The translations under genes were made by a program, and so were the position numbers. DNA of 49,224 bases from Candidatus Roizmanbacteria bacterium (GTDB lineage: Bacteria > Patescibacteriota > Microgenomatia > UBA1406 > GWC2-37-13), in contig JACOYT010000020.1 in the NCBI GenBank assembly GCA_016181725.1, positions 1 to 49,224 on the forward strand, written 5' to 3'. Of this stretch, positions 36,202 to 46,287 are shown piece after piece. Numbering within the stretch: the first letter of the stretch is position 1; each line of letters starts with the position of its first letter. Below the pieces are notes generated by a model. The model was not told the DNA's origin and did not search any database. It saw only the letters and a program-made list of their open reading frames with translations.

Positions 36202-38529
36202 ATGCCAAAGCGGAAGATTGAGAAAACGCTATACCAGCTTCTTTATCCCCTCGTCAATTTTTTTATCGCCGTAGGAGAGCTCGCAAAAGATATTATCATG
36301 CTGCCGTTTCGGCTACTTCTTTTTTTTGTAAGAAAAGCTTCAGCAGCCCTTATTTTATTTGGAAAAACAACAGATCAAGGATTGACTGCATTTCGAAAAT
36401 GGATTAAGAACATTAGGAAAAAGCCTTTACCGAAGCTCAAAATCCACTTTCCAAAGCTTCCAAAGATAGTAATCCCGAGAATAAAAAAGCCAAAATTCAG
36501 ATTGAGAAAACCGCGTTTTCTCAAATTTCCAAAACTCCCAAAACTCCCGGCCATTTTAAAAGGGCGAAAAGCTTTAAGAATAAAATATTTTTTTATAGGA
36601 TTTATAGTAGCAGCGCTTATAAGTTTTGCAAGCCAAGCATACCAATTTGTCACATCGCTTCCCTCACCAAGAAGTATAGGGAAGGTGAATTATCCTCTTT
36701 CAACGCATATCTATGATCGCAAAGGAAGACTGTTGTACGAAGTTTACCGTGAGCAAAACAGGACTCCTGTCAGAGTGGAAAGTCTCCCTCCGTATGTCAC
36801 GCAGGCAACCATAGCGATAGAGGATAAAGATTTTTTTCGGCATAACGGCGTATCACTTTTTGGAGGTATTTTTCGCGCAACAAAGGAGACGCTTGTAACG
36901 AAAAAACTTCAAGGAGGATCAACTATCACGCAGCAACTGGTGAAGTCTGCGCTACTTACGCCGGAGCGAACTATCCAGCGAAAACTCAAAGAAATTGTTC
37001 TTGCTTTGTGGACTGAACGAATTTATACAAAGAACCAAATTCTTGAGATGTATCTCAATCAGGTTCCCTATGGGGGATCTGCGTACGGGATAGAGGAGGC
37101 AGCAAAAGCTTATTTCAATAAGCACGCGAAAGACCTAACCTTAGATCAGGCAGCTTTTCTTGCCGGACTGCCACAAGCTCCCACCTTATATTCATCGTAT
37201 CTAAATCCACAGCTTGCACTCGCTCGAAGAAACGATGTATTGAAAAATATGATCGAACAGAAATTCATTTCTCAAGAAAGGTACGAGGAGGAAGTCCGAA
37301 AACCCCTCGGTGTTGTTCCACCAAAAACCACAATCAAAGCCCCTCACTTTGTTTTCTATGTAAAAAGTGAACTTGAAAAGCAGTTTGGCATACGTTCGGT
37401 TGAGGAAGGGGGCTTACGGGTAACTACATCACTTGACCTTGATATCCAGGAGAAAGCACAAGAAATTTTGAGTGAGGAGATAGATAAGATACGAAATTTA
37501 AATGTCACAAACGGCGCGATTTTAATCATAAGGCCTTCAACCGGGGAGATATTGGCAATGGTCGGCTCCACAGATTATTTTGCCACCCCATCGGGAGCTT
37601 TCAATGTTACAACGGCACTTCGACAACCAGGTTCAGCAATAAAACCGATTATGTACTCATTGGCACTCAAAGGGGGTTTTACCCCGGCAACGATCTTAAA
37701 TGATTCTCCGGTCGTATATGCTCTACCTGGTGAGATATACCGTCCGGTTAATTACGATGGTCGTTTTCATGGAAGGATGCCTCTTCGATATGCACTTGCT
37801 AATTCATACAATGTTCCCGCTGTTAAGACATTGAGTCAAATCGGAGTTTCCGATTTTGTGGAGCATGCACGTCAGATGGGTATTTCAACATGGAAAGACT
37901 CTTCACAGTATGGCTTATCTCTTACGCTCGGGGGGGGCGACGTTAAGATGCTTGATATGGCAAAAGCATTTGGAGTTTTTGCAAATAACGGAGAGAGAAT
38001 CGAAACAGCTCCAGCAATCCGAGTTGATAATTTTTCTGGCGATACGATTTTTGAACACAAGCCAAAAGCAAAAAAAGCGTTGGATCCTGGAATAAGTTAT
38101 ATCATATCTGACATATTATCAGACAATGTTGCGAGGCAGCAGGCTTTCGGGGTACGATCTGCCTTGGAGATCCCCGGATATAAAGTTGCGGTAAAGACCG
38201 GCACGACAAATGATAAGAGAGATAACTGGACGATAGGGTACACCCCTGAGTTTCTCGTTGTGGTGTGGGTGGGAAACAATAACAATAGTCCCATGCATCC
38301 ACAGCTTACGTCGGGCATAACGGGAGCTGCGCCAATCTGGAACAAAGTTATGTCTTATCTTCTTACAACCTACAGCAACAAAAATACCTGGTTTAACAAA
38401 CCTGAAGATGTGGTCTCAAAAAGTTGCTATGGCGGCAGAGTTGAGTATTTTCTCGTTGGAACGGAAGGGACTTATTGTCAGTTGCCGAAACCAGTTACCC
38501 CAACTCCAGAGAAAGAAGACGAAGACTAA
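36202..38529 (+). CDS. Class A penicillin-binding protein (PBP1A-type transglycosylase/transpeptidase)
   Basis: AIEDKDFFRHNGVS…GGSTITQQLVKSALL…RQPGSAIKPIMYSLAL…KTGTTNDKRDNW. Confidence 0.96.
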   Translation: MPKRKIEKTLYQLLYPLVNFFIAVGELAKDIIMLPFRLLLFFVRKASAALILFGKTTDQGLTAFRKWIKNIRKKPLPKLKIHFPKLPKIVIPRIKKPKFRLRKPRFLKFPKLPKLPAILKGRKALRIKYFFIGFIVAALISFASQAYQFVTSLPSPRSIGKVNYPLSTHIYDRKGRLLYEVYREQNRTPVRVESLPPYVTQATIAIEDKDFFRHNGVSLFGGIFRATKETLVTKKLQGGSTITQQLVKSALLTPERTIQRKLKEIVLALWTERIYTKNQILEMYLNQVPYGGSAYGIEEAAKAYFNKHAKDLTLDQAAFLAGLPQAPTLYSSYLNPQLALARRNDVLKNMIEQKFISQERYEEEVRKPLGVVPPKTTIKAPHFVFYVKSELEKQFGIRSVEEGGLRVTTSLDLDIQEKAQEILSEEIDKIRNLNVTNGAILIIRPSTGEILAMVGSTDYFATPSGAFNVTTALRQPGSAIKPIMYSLALKGGFTPATILNDSPVVYALPGEIYRPVNYDGRFHGRMPLRYALANSYNVPAVKTLSQIGVSDFVEHARQMGISTWKDSSQYGLSLTLGGGDVKMLDMAKAFGVFANNGERIETAPAIRVDNFSGDTIFEHKPKAKKALDPGISYIISDILSDNVARQQAFGVRSALEIPGYKVAVKTGTTNDKRDNWTIGYTPEFLVVVWVGNNNNSPMHPQLTSGITGAAPIWNKVMSYLLTTYSNKNTWFNKPEDVVSKSCYGGRVEYFLVGTEGTYCQLPKPVTPTPEKEDED

Positions 38530-38530
38530 G

Positions 38531-39763
38531 CTACTTTTTTTGTATAACCTCAAATCCTACAAGGGGTTGGAGAACCTTTGGAACAAGCACAGACCCATCT
38601 TTTTGCTGGTAGTTCTCAAGGATTGCAATCAAAGTTCTTCCTATGGCAAAAGCCGTACCATTTAAGATATGGACGAATTTCTTTTCACCATCCTCTTGAT
38701 ATTTAATATGGAGTCTCCTTGCTTGAAAATCAGTTGTCGTTGAAGCAGAGGTTACCTCTCTGTATCTGTTCTGTGATGGAAACCATACTTCGATATCATA
38801 TTTTTTTGCGGTTGGAAAGCCTAACTCACCGGTGCAGACGTTTACAACTCTATATGATAGATCAAGTGCCTGAAACAGTTTTTCCTGAAGAGAGAGAAGA
38901 TACTCATGTTCCTTATCATCGTCTTCCTCTTTCGTAAAAGAAACCATTTCAACTTTATCGAATTGATGAACACGAAATATGCCTCTCGTGTCTTTTCCAT
39001 ACGATCCTGCTTCGCGCCTGAAAGAGGAAGAAAACCCAACATAGCGTTTTGGGAGGGCTTGCTTGCTTAAAGTTTCGTCCTTATGCATGGGAACGATAGA
39101 ATGTTCTGCTGTCCCAATAAAAAATAAACGATCTTTGCCAGCGACAAACATATCATCTTCTCCACCCTGTTCCATATAACCAAGACCTCTCATCACTTCA
39201 TCCTTCACCAAGGCAGGTGGTACAACAGGGATGAAACCTTCTTTGGTAAGGGTTTGAAATGCGAAGTGGACAAGGGCAAACTCAAGAAGAGCCGCCTCAT
39301 TTTTGAGGTACCCAAAACGGGAGCCCGAAACCTTTGCTGCGCGTTGGATATCGAAAAGATCAAGCTTTTGTCCAAGTTTGATATGGTCAAGGGGAGCAAA
39401 GTCAAGTTTTGGCGGCTCTTTATGTATGCGAACCACAACGTTTTTTGCTTCGTCGCCTCCAATAGGAACGTCTTCTTTTGGCAGATTTGGCAACGTTAAA
39501 AGAAGTTCGTCATATTGTTTTTTGAGATTAGCAAGTTTCGTCTCTTTCTCTCTTAATTGTTTCTTTAGTTTCTCGCCTTCTTCTCTATTTTTTTCTTTTG
39601 CCAGACGATTTCTCTTCTCATGAAGTTTTTGAACTTCTTGGAAAAGCTTTCTATGTTCCTCATCGGTTTTTAGGAGCTTTGAGACATCAACTTTATATCC
39701 TTTATTCACTGCTGCCTGTTGAACAAGCTTTGGGTTCTTTCGTACAAGTTTAATGTCAAGCAT
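38531..39763 (-). CDS. serS: Seryl-tRNA synthetase
   Basis: MLDIKLVRKNPKLVQQAAVNKG…GTAEHSIVPMHKDETL…FRREAGSYGKDTRGIFRVHQFDKVEM…LNGTAFAIGRTLIAILENYQ. Confidence 0.98.
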   Translation of the reverse strand: MLDIKLVRKNPKLVQQAAVNKGYKVDVSKLLKTDEEHRKLFQEVQKLHEKRNRLAKEKNREEGEKLKKQLREKETKLANLKKQYDELLLTLPNLPKEDVPIGGDEAKNVVVRIHKEPPKLDFAPLDHIKLGQKLDLFDIQRAAKVSGSRFGYLKNEAALLEFALVHFAFQTLTKEGFIPVVPPALVKDEVMRGLGYMEQGGEDDMFVAGKDRLFFIGTAEHSIVPMHKDETLSKQALPKRYVGFSSSFRREAGSYGKDTRGIFRVHQFDKVEMVSFTKEEDDDKEHEYLLSLQEKLFQALDLSYRVVNVCTGELGFPTAKKYDIEVWFPSQNRYREVTSASTTTDFQARRLHIKYQEDGEKKFVHILNGTAFAIGRTLIAILENYQQKDGSVLVPKVLQPLVGFEVIQKK

Positions 39764-39771
39764 GGGTTGCT

Positions 39772-40389
39772 TTATTCTTTTAATCCTAACGTTTTTATTA
39801 TGATCGGTTTTAGCTTTCGGATTGCCTTATATCTGTGATTATACAATTTTTGCTCGTCTTCTGTTAACTCGTTTTCATGGTAGTATTTCCCAATTTTGGG
39901 AAGATAAAAAAAAGATCGGTAGGGATATCCTCTTAAAAGCTTAAGATACGGTTTTTCCGGAACGATTCCCTCGATTTTCCCCTCGCGGCTCCACACTTTT
40001 CCATCAGGCAGAGCAAAAGAGATAACCGCACGAAAGTAAGCCTTCCGATTTGAATATGGCAATTTTTTTGCTACGGTTTTCATGTGATTAATTATTTCCT
40101 CATCCCGCGCTTCATATCCGAGCCATCTTCTACTTTTTATCCCCGGTTCGCCTTTTAATGCGTCAATCTCGATTCCTCCATCATCAGCGATCGCAGGAAA
40201 TCCGGTCTTTTTGGCATAAAATCTTGCTTTTTTTTGAGAATTCTTTTGATAGGTGTTTTCGGTTTCCGCAACTTCATCTTTGATACCAAGATCAGGAAGT
40301 GAAATAAGCCCGATGGGGAGATCTGATAGAAAGCTTGCGAGCTCTTTGATTTTTCCTTGATTCATCGACGCAATAAGCAGTTTCTTCAT
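39772..40389 (-). CDS. RdgB/HAM1 family non-canonical purine NTP pyrophosphatase
   Basis: KKLLIASMNQGKIKELASFL…ENTYQKNSQKKARFYAKKTGFPAIADDGGIEIDALKGEPGIKSRRW. Confidence 0.92.
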   Translation of the reverse strand: MKKLLIASMNQGKIKELASFLSDLPIGLISLPDLGIKDEVAETENTYQKNSQKKARFYAKKTGFPAIADDGGIEIDALKGEPGIKSRRWLGYEARDEEIINHMKTVAKKLPYSNRKAYFRAVISFALPDGKVWSREGKIEGIVPEKPYLKLLRGYPYRSFFYLPKIGKYYHENELTEDEQKLYNHRYKAIRKLKPIIIKTLGLKE

Positions 40390-40420
40390 AAAACTTCTTA
40401 TTATATAATACTTTTACCGC

Positions 40421-41251
40421 ATGAATTTTATCGGTCTATTCAATAAAGCAGTTGGGACAACTCATTCTCGATTGTGCATCGGTCTTGACCCCGAAGTTAA
40501 TCTGCTCCCTCTTAGCGTAAAAAACAAGAAGCGCTCACTCTTTTTGTTTAATAAGACAATCATCGACGCGACCCATGATCTCGTATGTGCATATAAACCA
40601 AACTCTGCTTTTTATGAAAGTTCTGGTGCCGGGGGAATTTTGGAGTTGAAGATGACGTGTGATTATATCAAAAAGAATTATCCCAAAATTCTTATCTTCT
40701 TGGATGCAAAGCGCGCAGACATCGGAAATACAAACAGACATTACGTTGAGTATGCATTTGGGTATCTTGGAGTCGATGCCATAACCCTTCATCCGTATCT
40801 TGGAGAAGAGGGGATTGCGCCGTTTCTTGAGCGTAGTAATAAAGGTTGCATAATCCTATGTAGAACTTCAAATCCTGGCGCAAGAGAATTTCAAAATTTA
40901 AAAGTTGATGGAACACTGCTTTATCAAACCGTAGCAAAACAGGTTGCGCAAAAATGGAATAGCCGTAAGAATTGTATGCTTGTTGTAGGTGCGACGTATC
41001 CGTCTGAAATGAAGGAAATACGAAAGTTGGCACCTAATGTGCCGTTTCTTATACCAGGAATTGGGGCGCAAGGCGGGGATCTTGAGGCAAGCATTACGGC
41101 CGGTATCGATTCAAGAGGCGGCGGAATAGTTATTGCAGTATCACGGACCGTATTGTATACATCAGGCAGTGGTGATTTTGCACTTGCAGCAAGAAAAAAA
41201 GCAAAAGAGTTACGAGACCAGATCGATGAAATAATCCAAAGACTTTCGTGA
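40421..41251 (+). CDS. pyrF: Orotidine 5'-phosphate decarboxylase (type 2)
   Basis: RLCIGLDPEVNLLP…ACAYKPNSAFYE-type; FLDAKRADIGNTNRHYVEYAF…GAQGGDLEASITAG. Confidence 0.93.
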   Translation: MNFIGLFNKAVGTTHSRLCIGLDPEVNLLPLSVKNKKRSLFLFNKTIIDATHDLVCAYKPNSAFYESSGAGGILELKMTCDYIKKNYPKILIFLDAKRADIGNTNRHYVEYAFGYLGVDAITLHPYLGEEGIAPFLERSNKGCIILCRTSNPGAREFQNLKVDGTLLYQTVAKQVAQKWNSRKNCMLVVGATYPSEMKEIRKLAPNVPFLIPGIGAQGGDLEASITAGIDSRGGGIVIAVSRTVLYTSGSGDFALAARKKAKELRDQIDEIIQRLS

Positions 41252-41252
41252 T

Positions 41253-42776
41253 CTACTCCCACTCCATGGTGGCAGGTGGTTTATTGGTTACATCGTATAC
41301 GACGCGGTTTACCTCTTTTATCTCGTTTACAATTCGAGAAGAAATGGTATTTAAGAGCTTATAGGGAAGATGTACCCAATGAGCGGACATGGCGTCTTTT
41401 GCCTGAATAACTCGCAGTGCTATGGTATTGCCGTAGGCTCGATTGTCGCCTCGTACTCCTGTCGTTTGTATTCCAGTGTGTACGGCAAACGCCTGCCAAA
41501 CATTATTTGTCAATCCTGCCTTTTTCATCTCCTCCTGAAGAATTGCATCAGCCTTGCGTACCATTTGCAGTTTCTTATCAGTCACCGATCCGACAATCCG
41601 AACCGCAAGGCCGGGACCAGGGAAAGGTTGTCTCTGGGTTATTTCATCCGGCAGCTTGAGAAACTTTGCAATTTTTCTAACCTCGTCTTTATAAAAGTTC
41701 CTTAATGGTTCGATAAGAATCAAGCGCATTTTTTTAGGAAGACCAGCAACATTGTGATGAGTTTTTATCTTCTTGCTATGTTTTGTCCCTGCACTTTCTA
41801 TGACATCAGGATAGATGGTTCCTTGTATGAGAAATTTTGCGCCCATTTTTTTTGCCTGCTTTTCCAAAACCTCAATAAAGGTATTTCCAATGATTTTTCT
41901 TTTTTCTTCTGGGTCAACCACTTTGGAAAGTTTTTTTAAGAAATCCTTCTTGGCATTAATTATCCGAACTTTCATCTTAAGGTATTTTCGAAAGGTTTGA
42001 GAGAGGAGTTTGGTTTCATCTTTTCGCATAAGACCCGAATCAATATAGATCGGTGTGAGGTTTGTACCAAGCGCTTTGTGCGTGAGCATAGCGGCAACCG
42101 ACGAATCAACTCCGCCAGACAATGCGCAGATTGCTTTTTCGCTACCGACTGATTCTTTAATATCTAAGACAATCTTTTTTATATACGATCGGCTAATCGC
42201 TTGTTTTTGAGGTTTTAATCCGCAGATCTTAAGAAAGTTTTTGAGAATCTGATCGCCGAATTGAGTGTGTACAACTTCTGGGTGAAACTGGATCCCAAAG
42301 ACATTTTGTTTTTTATTAGCTATTGCCGCATATGGGATGGTATCTGTTCTTGCAAGAATTACGAATCCCTTCGGAGCGGTTACCACTTCATCTCCATGTG
42401 ACATCCATACAGTAAACAAGGGGGGAGTGTTTTTAAAAAGAGAAGAGGAATGTGTTATGGTAAGTTTGGCTGGACCAAATTCTTGTTTTTTACCACGGGT
42501 AACTTTGCCACCGAGTAAATGCGTAGTAAGTTGTAAACCATAACAGATACCGAGTATCGGGATACTTTTTTTAAATATTGAAGAAGCGAAAGATAAGGCA
42601 TTTTTCTCATACACCGATGCCGGACCACCGGACAGAATGATTCCTTGGACTTTCGTCTTATACAAAAAGGAGGGAAGCGCTTTTGGGAGAACAATTTTTG
42701 CCAAGACGCCCCACTCGCCGATGCGTCGCGCAATAAGGTGGGTGGTTTGGGAGCCGAAATCGACAACAACTACCAT
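41253..42776 (-). CDS. guaA: GMP synthase (glutamine-hydrolysing)
   Basis: VVDFGSQTTHLIARRI…GICYGLQL…FHPEVVHT…ALSGGVDSSVAAML…QPFPGPGLAVRI. Confidence 0.98.
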   Translation of the reverse strand: MVVVVDFGSQTTHLIARRIGEWGVLAKIVLPKALPSFLYKTKVQGIILSGGPASVYEKNALSFASSIFKKSIPILGICYGLQLTTHLLGGKVTRGKKQEFGPAKLTITHSSSLFKNTPPLFTVWMSHGDEVVTAPKGFVILARTDTIPYAAIANKKQNVFGIQFHPEVVHTQFGDQILKNFLKICGLKPQKQAISRSYIKKIVLDIKESVGSEKAICALSGGVDSSVAAMLTHKALGTNLTPIYIDSGLMRKDETKLLSQTFRKYLKMKVRIINAKKDFLKKLSKVVDPEEKRKIIGNTFIEVLEKQAKKMGAKFLIQGTIYPDVIESAGTKHSKKIKTHHNVAGLPKKMRLILIEPLRNFYKDEVRKIAKFLKLPDEITQRQPFPGPGLAVRIVGSVTDKKLQMVRKADAILQEEMKKAGLTNNVWQAFAVHTGIQTTGVRGDNRAYGNTIALRVIQAKDAMSAHWVHLPYKLLNTISSRIVNEIKEVNRVVYDVTNKPPATMEWE

Positions 42777-42784
42777 ACGGTGAT

Positions 42785-43888
42785 CTACGTTAGGTAATTT
42801 TCACCAGATTCAACAATTTTTATAGCCTGTGGATGTCCTTCGGTGTAACCGGCAGGACTTGTTTTTATAAATTTTGATTTCTTGAAAAGCTCGGCAAGAT
42901 TTCTTGCGCCAAGGTAATAGAGGGATGTTCGCAAACTCCCATCGATTTGATAAAGGAAGTGAGAGGCCTCTCCTTTGTAAGGAACGAGTCCTTCAACGCC
43001 TTCTGCAATAAGCCTTTTTTTATTGGTTTCTCTCAGTTGTCCATATCGCTCTGCGGATCCTCTAATCATTGAGGTGGCAGAGCCCATACCTCGATACTCT
43101 TTATATTTCTTTCCACCCCTTACTATAGTTTTCCCTGCTGATTCTGTAAAGTGCGCAAGAAGCGAGCCAAGCATCACCGCTCGTGCGCCAAACGCAAGCG
43201 CTTTTGCCATGTCTCCTATCTGGCGAATTCCACCATCGGCAACGACGGGGATATTGCTTGCGTTTGCCGCTCTCACAGTCTCCGTTATGGCTGTGATTTG
43301 CGGTGTTCCCATACCGCTTATGACGCGGGTCGTACAGATGCTTCCTGGACCCATGCCAACCCGAAGGATATCTGCGCCTTTTTTTATAAGCAACCGTGCA
43401 CCTTCATAAGTTGATACGTTTCCTGCCATAACAACAGCTTTTGGAAAAAGTTTCTTAATATACAAGAGAGCATCGATGACAAATTTCGAATGACCATGGC
43501 CGGAATCAATCGCGATTATATCGCTTTGAGCCTTCATAAGTTCTCTTGTTCGTTCTTCAAGATCTGCTCCTGTACCGACTGCGGCCCCAACTAAAAGTTT
43601 CTTCTTTTTTATCTCAGCAACCATTCCCGCTTGCTTTTTGACATTAAGATTTCTGTGGATTACGCCAAGTCCCCCGTGTTTCGCCATGACAATAGCCATA
43701 TCAGTCTCTGTGACCGTATCCATGGGTGAGGAGATGAGGGGAAGCTTTAATACGATATTTTTATGGAGTTTTGTGGTAAGATTGACATCTTTTCTCTTAA
43801 AATCGGTGTAGCTTGGAAGGAGCAAAACATCATCAAAGCTCAATCCAACATGGGAGGCGATTTTATGTTGAAGAATCTTTACGGTGTC
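42785..43888 (-). CDS. guaB: IMP dehydrogenase lacking the CBS domain pair
   Basis: LSFDDVLLLPSYTDF…SSPMDTVTETDMAI…GMGPGSICTTRVISGMGTPQ…EYRGMGSATSM; no CBS insertion between helix after MDTVTE and IAIDSGHG. Confidence 0.95.
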   Translation of the reverse strand, partial: DTVKILQHKIASHVGLSFDDVLLLPSYTDFKRKDVNLTTKLHKNIVLKLPLISSPMDTVTETDMAIVMAKHGGLGVIHRNLNVKKQAGMVAEIKKKKLLVGAAVGTGADLEERTRELMKAQSDIIAIDSGHGHSKFVIDALLYIKKLFPKAVVMAGNVSTYEGARLLIKKGADILRVGMGPGSICTTRVISGMGTPQITAITETVRAANASNIPVVADGGIRQIGDMAKALAFGARAVMLGSLLAHFTESAGKTIVRGGKKYKEYRGMGSATSMIRGSAERYGQLRETNKKRLIAEGVEGLVPYKGEASHFLYQIDGSLRTSLYYLGARNLAELFKKSKFIKTSPAGYTEGHPQAIKIVESGENYLT

Positions 43889-43946
43889 CATAAATAATTG
43901 TAGGAGAAACAAAAACGATTTGCAACTGAAAAATTAGTGGGGACAA

Positions 43947-45536
43947 TTATAACAGGTCTTTTAGACGTTGGGAGACTTTCTTTATACCAAACTCAAGAAT
44001 AAGGTCGGCTGCTTTTGGACCGTAATCGCGGCCAAGAAGCACTTGATACAATCCACGAAAAGCTTCTTTTGCCTGAAAACCATTTTTATTTAATAATTCA
44101 AAGATCGCCTCTTGCAGTTTTTCGCGGTTGCGTGTTTTCAACGTAGAAAGTTCATTGTTCAACTTTCTTAAAAACTCTTTTTGTTCCCTTGTAAGGCGAT
44201 GTCTTTTCGGTGATTTTTCTGTAAGTTGAATTTTTATATCATCCCTCGCATATTCTTTTAAATATACCTGTGTATAGACAACTCTTTCCTCAAGCATCTC
44301 TTTCTCTCCGCTTGTTAAAGATGAGCCTTTTTGTTCTTCAAAGAACTTCAATATATGAGTTTTTGTTTTCGACAAGTTTACAATCGTTCTGAAGCGTGGA
44401 AGAAACATTCGTGCTTGAGGAAGCGGTCGGACCGCAGAAAGTTCGATGATCCTTGCAAAATCTGATAGCACTTCGCCTTGTTTTCCCTCCGGAAGCTTTT
44501 TCTCAAGCTTGTCAAAATATGCGCTCATACAGCGGTCGTAATCGTCGAAAAGATTTAGGATGGCATCGCCATATGGATCAAAATCAAGAGTCCGTTCAAT
44601 CGGTGTTCTTACCAGTAGAAAGCGAAGTATATCAGGAGGAAGAATCTCGGATACTTCCTTTGCTGAAGCTCCCACACCTTTGGATGATGACATTTTTCTC
44701 CCTCCGATGATGAAAAATTCATATCCAACAGGATAGGGGACCGCATACCGGAACACCTTTTTTACAACCTCACTTGCTATATCATGGGAGCCTCCGGCAG
44801 ACATGTGGTCTTTTCCCGCCCCCTCAACAGTTACCCCAATAACCTTCCACTTTGCCGCCCAATCAATCTTCCATGACATTTTTCCTTTGCCATTGAAGGG
44901 CGAGATCTTTCCTTCATTACCGCATCCACGCGCCCACGCAACCATCTGCGGCTTACAGCGATAATATACGTATCTGCCATCCCATTTGTAGACTGATGTC
45001 GTTCCTATTTTTTTACATTTTGTACAGACAACATTGAAAGGATGCCAGTCTCTTGGCTGTTTTACCTTTAGGACTTTTCGGTAGATGCTTCGGATTTTAT
45101 CGGCATTGTCAAGGACCTCCCTAATGACTCCGTTCATCTTTCCCAAATTGTAAAGGTCAGATGCCCAGATGATCTGTGGATGGCAGTTTATGGATTCAAA
45201 CACATCCTGAAACTCTTTTGCATAGTATTGGGCGAAGCTTTTATATCCTTTGACAGGTGAGGGAATTTTATAAAGCTGCATGCCAGCATATTTCTCCCAT
45301 TTCTCATAATCAAGGTAAGAGGGGATGCTATCCATTGGATCATGGTCGTCAAATACATAGGTGTACTTTGTCTTCACTCCATTTTCTAAAAGAACTTTGT
45401 AGACGAGATCATGAATAACCACCCCACGGAGCGACCCAACATGGATACGACCGGAGGGTGTTTTCATATCGTCGACCCACTCTAGTGGAAGCTCGCGTTT
45501 TTTAATATTTTTTACTTCGCGGTCAACCCAGATCAT
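43947..45536 (-). CDS. lysS: Class I lysyl-tRNA synthetase
   Basis: SGRIHVGSLRGVVIHDLVYKVL…DPMDS…KMSSSKG; Zn-finger cysteines; class I LysRS architecture. Confidence 0.93.
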   Translation of the reverse strand: MIWVDREVKNIKKRELPLEWVDDMKTPSGRIHVGSLRGVVIHDLVYKVLLENGVKTKYTYVFDDHDPMDSIPSYLDYEKWEKYAGMQLYKIPSPVKGYKSFAQYYAKEFQDVFESINCHPQIIWASDLYNLGKMNGVIREVLDNADKIRSIYRKVLKVKQPRDWHPFNVVCTKCKKIGTTSVYKWDGRYVYYRCKPQMVAWARGCGNEGKISPFNGKGKMSWKIDWAAKWKVIGVTVEGAGKDHMSAGGSHDIASEVVKKVFRYAVPYPVGYEFFIIGGRKMSSSKGVGASAKEVSEILPPDILRFLLVRTPIERTLDFDPYGDAILNLFDDYDRCMSAYFDKLEKKLPEGKQGEVLSDFARIIELSAVRPLPQARMFLPRFRTIVNLSKTKTHILKFFEEQKGSSLTSGEKEMLEERVVYTQVYLKEYARDDIKIQLTEKSPKRHRLTREQKEFLRKLNNELSTLKTRNREKLQEAIFELLNKNGFQAKEAFRGLYQVLLGRDYGPKAADLILEFGIKKVSQRLKDLL

Positions 45537-45544
45537 ACCTTCTC

Positions 45545-45610
45545 GTCATTCCGAGCGAAGCGAGGAATCTAAAAGCTTCGCAGATCCTTCACTATCGTTC
45601 AGGATGACAT
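45545..45610. repeat. Intergenic dispersed-type repeat with inverted halves
   Basis: GTCATTCCGAGCGAAGCGAGGAATCT … AGATCCTTCACTATCGTTCAGGATGACA. Confidence 0.75.
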
Positions 45611-45657
45611 AGTACCAGATATTGTAATACAATCCTACCTTTATTGTTGAAGAAGAG

Positions 45658-46116
45658 TTATTGTATTTTTAGGATTTTGTGGAGTGCTTTTCCCGATGGT
45701 GTTTCAACCTCTACCGTATCGTTTGTCTTTTTGCCAAGCAGAGCTTTCCCCAAAGGAGAGGTGTGGGAGAGCTTTTTTACCAAAGGGTCTGCCTCAAACT
45801 CGCCGACAATCGCAAAGGTATCGGTGTTTCCTTCAGAGGCAATTGTGACGGTTGAACCAATAGCGACCTGTGAACCGGTTTTTGCGTTTTCAACAACTTC
45901 GGCGTGCTTGAGGATTTCCTCTATCTCATGGATTCGTTCCTCAACAAGGTCAAGACCTTCTCGTGCTGCAGAATATTCTCCGTTTTCAGCAAGATCGCCC
46001 ATCCCTCTGGCTTTCCGGAGCCGTTCCACAACTTCAGGACGCTTTATTTCTTGGAGTTCTCGCAACTCGTCCTCAAGTTTTTTTCGACCTTCCTGGGTGA
46101 GTTGTACTTTGTTCAT
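45658..46116 (-). CDS. greA: Transcription elongation factor GreA
   Basis: VQLTQEGRKKLEDELRELQEIKRPEVVERLRKARGMGDLAENGEYSAAREG…PLGKALLGKKTNDTVEVETP. Confidence 0.98.
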   Translation of the reverse strand: MNKVQLTQEGRKKLEDELRELQEIKRPEVVERLRKARGMGDLAENGEYSAAREGLDLVEERIHEIEEILKHAEVVENAKTGSQVAIGSTVTIASEGNTDTFAIVGEFEADPLVKKLSHTSPLGKALLGKKTNDTVEVETPSGKALHKILKIQ

Positions 46117-46214
46117 GGTAAATAAAAAATCCCCTTACATGCCGCCATCCTTATTTCGGGGATCTGGTACAATACTACTATATTTTAACCTCAAAGTCAA
46201 CATTGGTTCATCTT

Positions 46215-46287
46215 GGCCCCGTCGTCTAGTGGCTTAGGACGCTAGGTTCTCATCCTAGTAACACGGGTTCGACTCCCGTCGGGGTCA
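46215..46287 (+). tRNA. tRNA-Glu (CTC)
   Basis: Cloverleaf by eye: GGCCCCG acceptor / CGGGGTC-A, anticodon arm CTAGG-TTCTCAT-CCTAG, T arm ACGGG-TTCGACT-CCCGT. Confidence 0.95.
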
